Shown here: piece by piece, positions 7,542 through 16,117 of the stretch
Numbering within the stretch: the stretch's first letter is position 1
How the letters are laid out: each line of letters opens with the position of its first letter
NCBI GenBank assembly: GCA_963922335.1
Contig: CAWUIB010000004.1
Coordinates: 186,001-250,000 of the forward strand
Reading direction: 5' to 3'
DNA: 64,000 bases
Source of the DNA: CALBPI01 sp963922335
Lineage (GTDB): Bacteria > Pseudomonadota > Gammaproteobacteria > Steroidobacterales > Woeseiaceae
Notes under the pieces: generated by a model
Database searches by the model: none
Told to the model about the DNA's origin: nothing
What the model saw: only the letters and a program-made list of their open reading frames with translations
Translations under genes and position numbers: made by a program

Positions 7542-10274
7542 ATGCAACGCAAACCGCCAAGCCGCAAAACACTGATTTTTGCTGACAAGGACAGTGCGCT
7601 GCGTCATGACGTGCGCACGTTGGGTAGCATGGTTGGCGATCTGCTGCGCGAGCAAGGCGGTGATGCATTTTTTGAACATGTCGAGAGTGCCCGTCGGGAA
7701 GCGATTCTCAGGCGAGAAGGCGAACGCTCTATCGACGATCTGGCGAATGTCGTTGGTGAGCTCGATGCCCCGGCAGCACAGAATTTCATCCGCGCTTTCT
7801 CGACCTACTTTCAGCTGGTCAACACCGCTGAGAAAGTGCACCGAATTCGACGTCGGCGGGAGTACATGCGTGAAAACGCCACCCATCAACCGCACGGCGC
7901 GCACGACCTGTTCCAGCAATTTCACGATGCCGGCTGCAGCATCGACGAGATTCGCACGGCCCTTGAAAATATCCTCATAGAGCCGGTCTTCACAGCGCAC
8001 CCGACAGAACCAACGCGCCGTACGATTCTGCGTAAAGAGCAGCGTATCGTGCGTAAACTCGTGGATCTGCTGGACCCGGGCCTTCCTCCGCAGGAGGTCA
8101 ATGCGGCGCTCGCAGTCATCAGAGCCGAGGTGACGTCAGGCTGGCAAACCGAGGAACACCCTAGCGAGAGCATGACCGTCGCCGACGAGTTGGAGCACGT
8201 TCTGTTCTTTCTCACCGACGTCATTTACCGGGTGATTCCGCCATTCTATGAAAATTTGCAGGAGGCATTGGTCAGCGCTTACGGCGAAGCAGCAATCGGC
8301 GATTACCAGATCCCCCTGCTGACCGCGTTTGCCTCCTGGGTCGGCGGCGATATGGACGGCAATCCGAATGTGGGCGCCAAGACCATTCGCAACACACTAT
8401 CCAGACAACGAAGCCTGATACTGGACCTGTATTTTCGCGAGTGCGCGGACGTTGGCAGCAAGCTCAGCCAATGTCGCGACCGCGTAAATGTCAGTGAAGC
8501 CGTCGAGGCACGCATTCAGGAATACCAGCAACACTTCAGTAAAGCCTGGGGCGAGGTGCCTAACCGTCATCGTGATATGCCTTATCGATCGCTTCTGCGT
8601 TTGATTCAGGCGCGGCTGCAAAGCACCTATGACGATGATGCTTTTCCTTACGAAAGCGCTGAGAGTTTCGCTGCGGACATCGATCTGATCGCGGACAGCT
8701 TGAACCAGAACCAGGGACACAATGCCGGATTGTTTGCGGTCCGACGACTGCAGCGACGTATCGAGTGCTTCGGATTCCATATGGCGACACTCGATATCCG
8801 TCAGGACTCGTTGGTACATCGTGAGGTAATCGGAAAATGCCTTGGCGACGAGGCCTGGATGACCCGTGATCCTGCCGACAGGCTCGAGCGATTGTGCGAG
8901 GCGATCACAGCTCGCGAGGCACCTGTCGATACGCAGGACACTCAGGTACGCAAGACGCTCGGCGTATTTCAGGCCATTGCCTTCTGTCATCGAAAATACG
9001 GCAAGCGCTCGATCGGCCCTTACATCATCAGCATGACTCAAGGCGCCGATGATGTTGTCTCGGTGCTACTGCTCGCACAGTGGGCCGAACTCGGCAATCG
9101 GCGTGGTGAAGTCCCTCTGGATATCGCCCCGCTGCTCGAGACGGTCGACGACCTGCACGCAGGTCCCGGGATCATGCAACAGTTGTTGTCCAACCCGGTC
9201 TACCGACAGCATCTGTCTCGACGCAAAGATCGTCAAACCATCATGATCGGCTATTCCGACAGCAATAAAGACGGTGGTCTCGCATCGGCGCGCTGGGCAC
9301 TGCATCAGGCACAGGCCGCGCTGCGCGACACGCTGGCGACACATGACATCGAGCTCACGCTGTTCCATGGACGTGGTGGCACGGTGAGCCGCGGTGGCAG
9401 CAAGATGCACGACGCAGTTCGTGGTGCACCGGCTGGCACTGTCGCTGGACGCATGCGCTTCACCGAGCAAGGCGAGATCATCAACGAAAAATACGGACTG
9501 CGTGGAATCGCAATGCGAACACTGGAGCAGTCCGCGGCATCGGTTGCTGCGGCCAGTCTGTTGCCTGCGGCTAACGAAACGGTGCATCCAAACTGGTCGC
9601 AGATGATGTCCACGGTCGCGGGCGTCAGTCGAGAGCGCTACCAGTCGCTTACCCGTCATACCGAGGGATTCTTCGATTACTTCCGCACCGCAACACCAAT
9701 CGATGTCATCGAGAGAATGCGGATCGGTTCGCGGCCTGCATCACGGCGTGAACAGAAGGGTATCGACGACCTACGCGCCATTCCGTGGGTGTTTGCGTGG
9801 ACACAGGCACGTTTCGTGCTCCCGGGATGGTTTGGGCTTGGCAGCGGGTTACAGGCCGCCGTCGAGCAGTTTGGCCACGACGCATTCGCGGACATGATGC
9901 GGGAATGGCACTTTGTTCGCGCCCTGGTAGCAGATGCTGAGATGGTGTTGGCCAAATCCGACCTTGAGGTCGCCGAGCATTACTCTCGCTTGTCTGGTGA
10001 TCTTCACGAGCGCTTCTTTCCGATCATCAAGACCGAATTCGACCTGACACTGCACTATATCCTCGAGTTGTCGAACCATGACTGGCTACTCGACGGAGAC
10101 AAGACCTTGCAGCGGACGATTCTGCTCCGGAATCCATACATCGATCCGATGAGCTTGCTGCAAATCGATCTCTTACGTCGCTGGCGAGCGGGCGATCGCG
10201 AGGATGATGCGCTGTTGGGCGCGCTGCTGGCGGGTGTCAACGGCATTGCACAGGGTCTGCAGAACACCGGGTGA
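7542..10274 (+). CDS. ppc: Phosphoenolpyruvate carboxylase
   Basis: A 910-residue enzyme that carboxylates PEP to oxaloacetate, refilling the TCA cycle. The catalytic signatures are all present: the histidine motif VFTAHPTEPTRRTIL, the phosphate-binding GYSDSNKDGG, the FHGRGGTVSRGG loop and the C-terminal NGIAQGLQNTG. I use the ATG at 7542 (MQRKPPSRK), just after yajQ; a longer frame would run into yajQ. The stop overlaps the GTG of the next gene (GTGA), so translation of the MFS permease is probably coupled. The anaplerotic role would suit growth on two-carbon products such as glyoxylate, but the gene is far from the purine cluster and may simply be housekeeping. Confidence 0.97.
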   Translation: MQRKPPSRKTLIFADKDSALRHDVRTLGSMVGDLLREQGGDAFFEHVESARREAILRREGERSIDDLANVVGELDAPAAQNFIRAFSTYFQLVNTAEKVHRIRRRREYMRENATHQPHGAHDLFQQFHDAGCSIDEIRTALENILIEPVFTAHPTEPTRRTILRKEQRIVRKLVDLLDPGLPPQEVNAALAVIRAEVTSGWQTEEHPSESMTVADELEHVLFFLTDVIYRVIPPFYENLQEALVSAYGEAAIGDYQIPLLTAFASWVGGDMDGNPNVGAKTIRNTLSRQRSLILDLYFRECADVGSKLSQCRDRVNVSEAVEARIQEYQQHFSKAWGEVPNRHRDMPYRSLLRLIQARLQSTYDDDAFPYESAESFAADIDLIADSLNQNQGHNAGLFAVRRLQRRIECFGFHMATLDIRQDSLVHREVIGKCLGDEAWMTRDPADRLERLCEAITAREAPVDTQDTQVRKTLGVFQAIAFCHRKYGKRSIGPYIISMTQGADDVVSVLLLAQWAELGNRRGEVPLDIAPLLETVDDLHAGPGIMQQLLSNPVYRQHLSRRKDRQTIMIGYSDSNKDGGLASARWALHQAQAALRDTLATHDIELTLFHGRGGTVSRGGSKMHDAVRGAPAGTVAGRMRFTEQGEIINEKYGLRGIAMRTLEQSAASVAAASLLPAANETVHPNWSQMMSTVAGVSRERYQSLTRHTEGFFDYFRTATPIDVIERMRIGSRPASRREQKGIDDLRAIPWVFAWTQARFVLPGWFGLGSGLQAAVEQFGHDAFADMMREWHFVRALVADAEMVLAKSDLEVAEHYSRLSGDLHERFFPIIKTEFDLTLHYILELSNHDWLLDGDKTLQRTILLRNPYIDPMSLLQIDLLRRWRAGDREDDALLGALLAGVNGIAQGLQNTG

Positions 10275-11539
10275 GTGAGGTCGACACAAGACCCGCCGCT
10301 GCATCGCTGCTGCGCGAACGACGCCTCGCATTTGCATTGTTGTTGGGTGCCGTGTGCTGCATCGGGATGGGACAGACGGTTACCTTCAGCATCCTGCCGC
10401 CCATCGGTCGCGAGCTGGGGCTCAGTGAACGACAAGTCGGCCTGATTTTCTCGGTATCAGCGCTTCTGTGGGTAGTCACCAGTCCACTTTGGGGACGCCT
10501 CAGCGATCGGTTCGGTCGCAAACCCATTCTGATCATCGGCATGATCGGCTACATCGTGTCGACCATCGGATTTGTTTCAGTGATCGACCGCGGTCTGACC
10601 GGCACCGTTGCACTGATATGGATTTACCCGTTGATGATCGCAACGCGCAGCATCTACGGTGCAATCGGACCGGGTGTGCGCGTCGCCTCACAAGCCTACA
10701 TCGTGGATCGCACCGACCGAGCAGATCGAACGATCGCGATTTCCGGTATGGCCGCCGCCTTTGGCCTCGGCAATGTACTGGGACCCGGACTCGGCTCCGC
10801 ATTCAGTGTCTTCGGCCTACTTGCGCCATTCTGGTTGATCGCAGGTCTGGTCGCTGTAGTGATGATGGCGATTTTGATACTGCTGCCCGAAAAGTCTGCG
10901 CCGGGTCAGCGGGGCAATCGCCCGCGACTTGCGCTGTGGGATCACAGAATGCGTCCCTATGTGCTCTATGGGCTCCTCGTGAGCTTTGCAGTGGCGACGC
11001 CGATGCAGACGAGCGCATTCCTGTTCATCGATGTCCTCGGCTTTTCCACGGACGAGGCCGCTCAATACGTCGGCGTCGGTTTGTCCGGTGCTGCGATGGC
11101 CGCACTATTCTCGCAGCTCGTCCTGGTACAACGGTTTCGGCTATCCCCCAAAGTCATGATGGTGGTAGGCGCCGTTCTGATCGGTGCTGCGCAGTTGGGT
11201 CTTGCCTGGAGTACGACTTTCGCGCCCGTGGTGTTCGCACTCATGTTGAACGGCCTGGGCGCGGGATTGGCATTACCAGGATTCAGCGCGGGTGCGTCGT
11301 TGGCGGTCGATGCCGATGAGCAAGGCGCGGTAGCCGGTGTCACCGGGGCTTTGAATGCGGCGGGTTTTTCTATCGTGCCAGTGATTCACCTGACGCTGTA
11401 TGCAATATCGCCCGGCTGGCCGTTCCTGCTAAACTCGGCATTGATGGTGGCCATGGCGGCTCTCGCTATGTTGCACCCGGGCCTGCGCCATTCCGGCACG
11501 CCCGACACCAGTATCGATGATCCACCTGTTGCATCCTGA
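10271..11539 (+). CDS. MFS transporter (TetA-like topology)
   Basis: A 422-residue protein with about 12 hydrophobic helices. The MFS loop motif between helices 2 and 3 is clear (PLWGRLSDRFGRKPILIIG), and SGMAAAFGLGNVLGPGLG in helix 5 resembles the motif C of proton antiporters, pointing to export. It starts with GTG overlapping the ppc stop. The substrate is unknown. Confidence 0.88.
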   Translation: MSEVDTRPAAASLLRERRLAFALLLGAVCCIGMGQTVTFSILPPIGRELGLSERQVGLIFSVSALLWVVTSPLWGRLSDRFGRKPILIIGMIGYIVSTIGFVSVIDRGLTGTVALIWIYPLMIATRSIYGAIGPGVRVASQAYIVDRTDRADRTIAISGMAAAFGLGNVLGPGLGSAFSVFGLLAPFWLIAGLVAVVMMAILILLPEKSAPGQRGNRPRLALWDHRMRPYVLYGLLVSFAVATPMQTSAFLFIDVLGFSTDEAAQYVGVGLSGAAMAALFSQLVLVQRFRLSPKVMMVVGAVLIGAAQLGLAWSTTFAPVVFALMLNGLGAGLALPGFSAGASLAVDADEQGAVAGVTGALNAAGFSIVPVIHLTLYAISPGWPFLLNSALMVAMAALAMLHPGLRHSGTPDTSIDDPPVAS

Positions 11540-11553
11540 CCGGGAGACAGCTT

Positions 11554-12009
11554 GTGTCCGAGCAACGACTCACGCCGCCGCTGACAATTTTTCATGACGC
11601 TTCGTGCCCGATTTGCCGAGCTGAGATGGAGGAACTCAAGCGCATCGATGACGAGCATGCGCTCGAACTCGTCGATTGCTCTGTCGAGGGTTTTTCAGAC
11701 GCACGCTGCACCGAAGCCGGGCTTTCACAAAAAGATCTTATGAATGCGCTCTACGTCGTGGATCGTGACGAACACTGGCTCGCCGGTCCGGACGCGTTCG
11801 CAGAAATCTATCGAACGCTCGGGCTGGATCGCATGGCACGGCTTTGGGGGCGGGGATGGTGGCGACCGCTGATCAACCTCGGTTACCGACTCTTCGCAAT
11901 TTCACGCGGGTTACTGGCGCCACTCGGTCTCGATCGGATCGTGCGATGGATGGTGCGGCGTGAAGCACAAGCGGCCGCGCGGCGAAGCTCGGCCTGCAAC
12001 GTCGACTAG
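11554..12009 (+). CDS. DCC/DUF393 family protein
   Basis: A 151-residue protein starting with GTG 14 bases after the MFS gene. Near the N-terminus it has the DUF393 signature, here FHDASCPICRAEM, with a CxxC pair at about residues 18-21, suggesting a thiol-disulfide function. The C-terminal half is arginine-rich with a hydrophobic stretch around residues 105-130. The biochemical role of the family is not established. Its end overlaps by 4 bases the end of the convergent TfpX/Z gene. Confidence 0.85.
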   Translation: MSEQRLTPPLTIFHDASCPICRAEMEELKRIDDEHALELVDCSVEGFSDARCTEAGLSQKDLMNALYVVDRDEHWLAGPDAFAEIYRTLGLDRMARLWGRGWWRPLINLGYRLFAISRGLLAPLGLDRIVRWMVRREAQAAARRSSACNVD

Positions 12010-12788
12010 CGTGTTTGTTCGTTCTGTGGCGTCGCGTTGCCCTGCAGATCCCAGGGATCGACGGCAATCACATCCAGCGTTTTCGCAGAAACCGAATCGA
12101 TGACCAGAGCCATCCCCTGCAGACGCTTGTTCACGACAGGCACGTAGCGCAAAGCCTCGGCGGATGCGTTGTGGCGACCGGCGATCTTATCGACCTCCGG
12201 TTCGAGTGCCGGATCCAGAGAAATCAGTCGGCTAAGCGGCTCGCTACGTTCCAGTACCCGCTCCGGCGCGGAAGCGAGGCTGATCCAGTATTCGGGTAAA
12301 CGCTCGATATCCACACCCGTTTCGAGGGCCCTCATCATCAACTGCTCCCGCGCTTTCAAATCGTCGGGTATCTCGGCGATGACCGAACACGGCGGGGACG
12401 AGGATGATTCACATGCGGCGATCGGTTCAGCAGACTCCCGAACAAGGTCCTTTTCAGGCAGCATCACAAACCGGTCTACAGCAAATACAAGGTACTGAGG
12501 GCGCTCTTGATAAAGCACGTTGGTGCCGTATGAGAGCGCCGCAATCTGCACCATCGCGATCACGGTCATATCGAAACGCAGACTCGGCTTGCCCGCTCGA
12601 TAAACGATCGCGGTCAAGAGTGGTCCGAGCACGAGATCCACGCCGACAAGAATGGGTAGAACGCTGGAAGCACCACTGATCGTGAAGAACGGCGCGGGAT
12701 ACCACTGCGTGAAGATAAATGTGAATACTGTCGCGACGACCAGGAAACTGACACCGAAGTGCAGCGCGACCGCCTTTAACTTACTCAT
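12006..12788 (-). CDS. TfpX/TfpZ family type IV pilin accessory protein
   Basis: A 260-residue inner-membrane protein. The first 105 residues hold about four hydrophobic segments with the characteristic FTQWYPAPFFTISGASSVLP and LVGVDLVLGPLLTAIVY; the remainder is a periplasmic domain. The family assists pilin stability or glycosylation-related steps in some pilus systems. No pilin gene lies next to it here, so it is an orphan, which is common for such accessory genes. Confidence 0.85.
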   Translation of the reverse strand: MSKLKAVALHFGVSFLVVATVFTFIFTQWYPAPFFTISGASSVLPILVGVDLVLGPLLTAIVYRAGKPSLRFDMTVIAMVQIAALSYGTNVLYQERPQYLVFAVDRFVMLPEKDLVRESAEPIAACESSSSPPCSVIAEIPDDLKAREQLMMRALETGVDIERLPEYWISLASAPERVLERSEPLSRLISLDPALEPEVDKIAGRHNASAEALRYVPVVNKRLQGMALVIDSVSAKTLDVIAVDPWDLQGNATPQNEQTR

Positions 12789-12868
12789 CGGATTTCACAC
12801 CAAAAAACAATACACTTGTCGCAGAAATATGCGTATATGCGAGTTCAACCTCAAGCCGGAAAGAATGT

Positions 12869-13396
12869 ATGAAGCGCTCCGAGAATCGAATGAACCAGAT
12901 CACATCTTTGCTGGCCATTGCCATTTCCGTTGTTGCCATGCTGGTCTCCATTCTCGAAGTCTCCGCTGTCCGTGAACAACAACGCGCGGATGTCTGGCCC
13001 TACATTGAGCTTGGTCAAAGCTATTCCGAATCCGGATTCCGTTTACAAGCGATCAACAAAGGGGTCGGGCCGGCGCTGGTAGGAGAGGTCACCCTGTACC
13101 GAGGCGATACGCTTGTCGAGACCATCGATCAACTGATTCTAGATACGGTCGGTCCCGAGAACGCGTTTGGCTACGAGCTGTACGGCGCCGCCAACATTTC
13201 CAATTCGGTGATGGCCGCTGGCGAGGAGAACGACCTGTTTCGAGTGCCTTGGGAAGATCGAACCCGGCTGTTGATACAGCGCTGGCAACAAGGCGATCCG
13301 ATCGATATCCGGCTGTGCTACTGCTCGATCCACAAAGACTGCTGGAATACGTCGCTGCTGCAGCAGCAACCGGAACCGACTGACCAATGCATCTGA
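12869..13396 (+). CDS. Hypothetical single-pass membrane protein
   Basis: A 175-residue protein with one N-terminal membrane helix (about residues 9-30, ITSLLAIAISVVAMLVSILE) followed by a soluble region rich in beta strands. Three of its four cysteines lie in LCYCSIHKDCWN near the C-terminus. I do not recognise a family. The start at 12869 could be moved to the Met at 12890 without losing the helix. It ends 7 bases before the YhiN-like gene, so the two are likely co-transcribed. Confidence 0.75.
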   Translation: MKRSENRMNQITSLLAIAISVVAMLVSILEVSAVREQQRADVWPYIELGQSYSESGFRLQAINKGVGPALVGEVTLYRGDTLVETIDQLILDTVGPENAFGYELYGAANISNSVMAAGEENDLFRVPWEDRTRLLIQRWQQGDPIDIRLCYCSIHKDCWNTSLLQQQPEPTDQCI

Positions 13397-13403
13397 TACT
13401 CGA

Positions 13404-14588
13404 TTGAGAGTTTACGACGTCATCGTACTCGGTGGGGGCGCCGCCGGGCTGATGTGTGCTGCCACCGCCGGCCAGCACGGCAAGCGCGTGCTGGTGCTCG
13501 AAGGCTCCAACAAACCTGGCAAGAAAATACTCATGTCGGGCGGTGGACGATGCAACTTCACGAACCTCTATTGCGATCCCTCGCATTTTTTGTCCGACAA
13601 TCCACACTTCTGTAAGTCCGCGCTCGCGCGCTACACGCAATGGGACTTCATTGCGCTCGTGGAAAAACACGGCATTGCCTATCACGAAAAAACGCTAGGG
13701 CAGCTCTTCTGTGACGAAAGCTCGAAACAGATTGTAAAAATGCTGCTGGATGAATGTCGTGAGGTCGGTGTCGAGCTTCTGGTTGAGAGCGGAATCAGCA
13801 AGGTCGAATTCAATGAGGCCTATCGCGTTACCTCAGCACACGGTGTCTTCGGTGCGCCGTCACTTGTCGTCGCTACTGGTGGACTGTCCATACCCAAGAT
13901 GGGTGCGTCCGGGCTCGGCTACGAGATTGCACAACAATTCGGTCTCGAGGTTCTCGAAACGCGCGCCGGATTGGTGCCGTTTACCTTCACCGGCGCGCTC
14001 CACGAGCAATTCGCCCGCTTGTCCGGTGTGAGCCTTCCCGCTGCAGTGCGATGTGGCGACACCGAGTTCAATGAAGGTATTCTGTTCACCCACCGAGGAA
14101 TGAGCGGTCCCGCTGCACTCCAAATCTCAAGCTACTGGCGTCCCGGGGACAGCATCGAGATCGACCTTTTGCCGGGACAATCGGCAGCTGAGATCATTGG
14201 CGAGGCACGTGCGACCAGTCCGGGGAAGCCTGTTGGTGCCCTGCTGGCACAAACCCTGCCCAAAGCACTGGTCAGTGAGCTCGACGAACATCTCTGGAGC
14301 CGTGTGGGCGCAACACGCGCCGCCGAATTGGCAAACACAAGTGTTGATGCGCTCGACGCACAGTTGCACCACTGGACGCTCAAGCCGGCAGCGACGGAGG
14401 GCTATCGAACCGCCGAAGTCACGTTAGGTGGAGTGAACACTGACGGCATATCGTCGCGCACGATGGAGGCCAAAACGCAGGCTGGGCTGTTCTTCATTGG
14501 CGAAGTGCTCGACGTCACAGGGCATCTGGGCGGATTCAATTTCCAGTGGGCGTGGGCGTCCGGCGTAGCAGCAGGGAATGCTGTCTGA
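13404..14588 (+). CDS. YhiN/HI0933-like FAD-dependent oxidoreductase
   Basis: A 394-residue flavoprotein. The dinucleotide-binding motif VIVLGGGAAGLMCAATAG is at the very N-terminus, followed by the family-specific GKKILMSGGGRCNFTN. Residues 180-320 carry the inserted domain, and the C-terminal GHLGGFNFQWAWASGVAAG closes the FAD site. The start is a TTG (MRVYDVIVL); no in-frame ATG lies nearby and the frame aligns with the family start. Family members (aminoacetone oxidase-like, YhiN) have poorly defined substrates. Confidence 0.9.
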   Translation: MRVYDVIVLGGGAAGLMCAATAGQHGKRVLVLEGSNKPGKKILMSGGGRCNFTNLYCDPSHFLSDNPHFCKSALARYTQWDFIALVEKHGIAYHEKTLGQLFCDESSKQIVKMLLDECREVGVELLVESGISKVEFNEAYRVTSAHGVFGAPSLVVATGGLSIPKMGASGLGYEIAQQFGLEVLETRAGLVPFTFTGALHEQFARLSGVSLPAAVRCGDTEFNEGILFTHRGMSGPAALQISSYWRPGDSIEIDLLPGQSAAEIIGEARATSPGKPVGALLAQTLPKALVSELDEHLWSRVGATRAAELANTSVDALDAQLHHWTLKPAATEGYRTAEVTLGGVNTDGISSRTMEAKTQAGLFFIGEVLDVTGHLGGFNFQWAWASGVAAGNAV

Positions 14589-14621
14589 CGATTCGGTTTC
14601 CGGCGCGGTACAATCGGAGCG

Positions 14622-15737
14622 ATGAGTTCCGAAACACCGACCTACGAGCGCGCGGCCGACCAGATCGCCGATTACGTTCGCCCACTCTGGCACGGCGCGC
14701 CAATTCCGGCGTTCGACGTGAAGGACGAAATCGGGCGTCCATTGCGTTTTACGGATGACTACCTTTGTGGTTCGACCATGGTTCTGCTGTTGCTGAACAC
14801 CGCGAGCGAGGAACGTATCCAACATCTTTTGTCCGTGTTCGCGCAGAATGCAAAAGCGCTTGCGGCATCTGAAATCACTGTCGTCGCGTTCAGCGCCGAT
14901 GCGAGTGCGGCAAGGAATCTCGAGCGTAAACAAACCGCGGGGTTTGTCTGGCCGATGCCTGCTGACGCAACCGGCCAGCAATTCGCCGCTCTCGGGTTGC
15001 ACAAGGGCAGCGGCACGACCGATCGAATCATCTGGATCACGCCACGGCGCACGGTGCACGCGTGGTTTGACGAAGCGTCCGAACCGGATGCTGTCCTGGA
15101 GCGAATTATGAGTGAGCAGTCTTCAAATACCCTGGGCGAGATGCCGTTACATCCACCGGTGCTCATCGTGCCCGATGTGCTTTCCCGCGAGGAGTGCGCA
15201 AAGCTGATTGAATCGGTCGAATCCGGCACACCACTCGCCGTACGTCCTCCACGATCCGGTGAGCTGCAGGGCGACTACCAAATTCCGGTCTACGATCACA
15301 ACAGGCAGGATCGCGTAGATCACATCATCAAGGACGAGAAGACCCAGCAGTTTCTCGACGAGCGCATTTTTTCGCGCGTGGTCCCGATGGTGAAAAAAGC
15401 GTTCGCCTTCGATGTCACGCGTCGCGAAGATCTGCATATCGCCCGCTATGCCGGGAACCGTCAGGGGAATGTCGTCGGCCACCGCGACAACATCACCGCC
15501 GCGACAGCCCACCGCAAGTTCGCACTGTCGCTCAACCTGAACGATGACTACGAGGGGGGCGACGTCGTGTTCAAGGAGTACAGTGCTACGGGCTACAAGG
15601 GGTCTGCGGGCGCAGCGCTGATTTTCTCGTCCTCGTTACTGCACGAAGTGCGCGAAACGACGCAAGGCGTACGCTATACACTGATCTCTCACTTCTTCAA
15701 CGAGCAGTCGCTGCAGAGCGCGCAGACACCTCGTTAA
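14622..15737 (+). CDS. Peroxiredoxin-like domain fused to 2OG-Fe(II) oxygenase (P4H type)
   Basis: A 371-residue two-domain protein. Residues about 20-160 look like an AhpC/TSA thioredoxin-fold domain (start HGAPIPAFDVKDEIGRPLRF, later VVAFSADASAARNL). The usual peroxidatic cysteine is absent: the equivalent loop reads LLNTASEERIQ, and the only cysteine nearby is in DYLCGS. Residues about 180-365 are a prolyl-4-hydroxylase-like oxygenase: iron ligands in VGHRDN and LLHEVRE, and the 2OG-binding arginine probably in GVRYTLISHFF. It is probably a cytosolic hydroxylase with unknown substrate; the first domain may be structural. Confidence 0.85.
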   Translation: MSSETPTYERAADQIADYVRPLWHGAPIPAFDVKDEIGRPLRFTDDYLCGSTMVLLLLNTASEERIQHLLSVFAQNAKALAASEITVVAFSADASAARNLERKQTAGFVWPMPADATGQQFAALGLHKGSGTTDRIIWITPRRTVHAWFDEASEPDAVLERIMSEQSSNTLGEMPLHPPVLIVPDVLSREECAKLIESVESGTPLAVRPPRSGELQGDYQIPVYDHNRQDRVDHIIKDEKTQQFLDERIFSRVVPMVKKAFAFDVTRREDLHIARYAGNRQGNVVGHRDNITAATAHRKFALSLNLNDDYEGGDVVFKEYSATGYKGSAGAALIFSSSLLHEVRETTQGVRYTLISHFFNEQSLQSAQTPR

Positions 15738-15772
15738 GGATCTAAAATTCTCTACTGATACAGGCGATATCC

Positions 15773-16111
15773 ATGGATTTGCGAACCCCTCAGAGCATCA
15801 TTATTTCGAATACTGAGACAATTCCTGGCAAGGAGATTGTCGAGTTCTATGGCGTGGTCACTGGCAACACAGTACGCGCCAAACATGTCGGTCGCGACAT
15901 CATGGCCGGGCTCAAGAATATCGTGGGTGGTGAGCTCGCCGGGTACACGGAGCTGCTGGCAGACTCTCGCCAGGAAGCGACGGACCGCATGGTGCAGCAG
16001 GCACTTTCGATGGGGGCAAACGCGGTCGTCAATGTACGATTTGCGACCAGCTCAATCACCCAAGGCGCGTCGGAGCTGTTCGCCTACGGCACCGCCGTCC
16101 GAGTGCGTTGA
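15773..16111 (+). CDS. YbjQ family protein (DUF74)
   Basis: A 112-residue member of the YbjQ/heavy-metal-binding family. Typical sequence is seen in the start (IIISNTETIPGKEIVEFYGVVTG), the GRDIMAGLKNIVGGE turn, the DSRQEATDRMVQQA helix and the GANAVVNVRFATS strand. Family members form pentameric rings; their physiological role is unsettled. The gene is 6 bases upstream of a larger protein that begins with a related domain. Confidence 0.92.
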   Translation: MDLRTPQSIIISNTETIPGKEIVEFYGVVTGNTVRAKHVGRDIMAGLKNIVGGELAGYTELLADSRQEATDRMVQQALSMGANAVVNVRFATSSITQGASELFAYGTAVRVR

Positions 16112-16117
16112 TAAGAC

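Noticed and set aside
10468..11319. 283-codon arginine/serine-rich frame on the plus strand
   Set aside because: Out-of-frame reading of the MFS permease; composition is typical of shadow frames.
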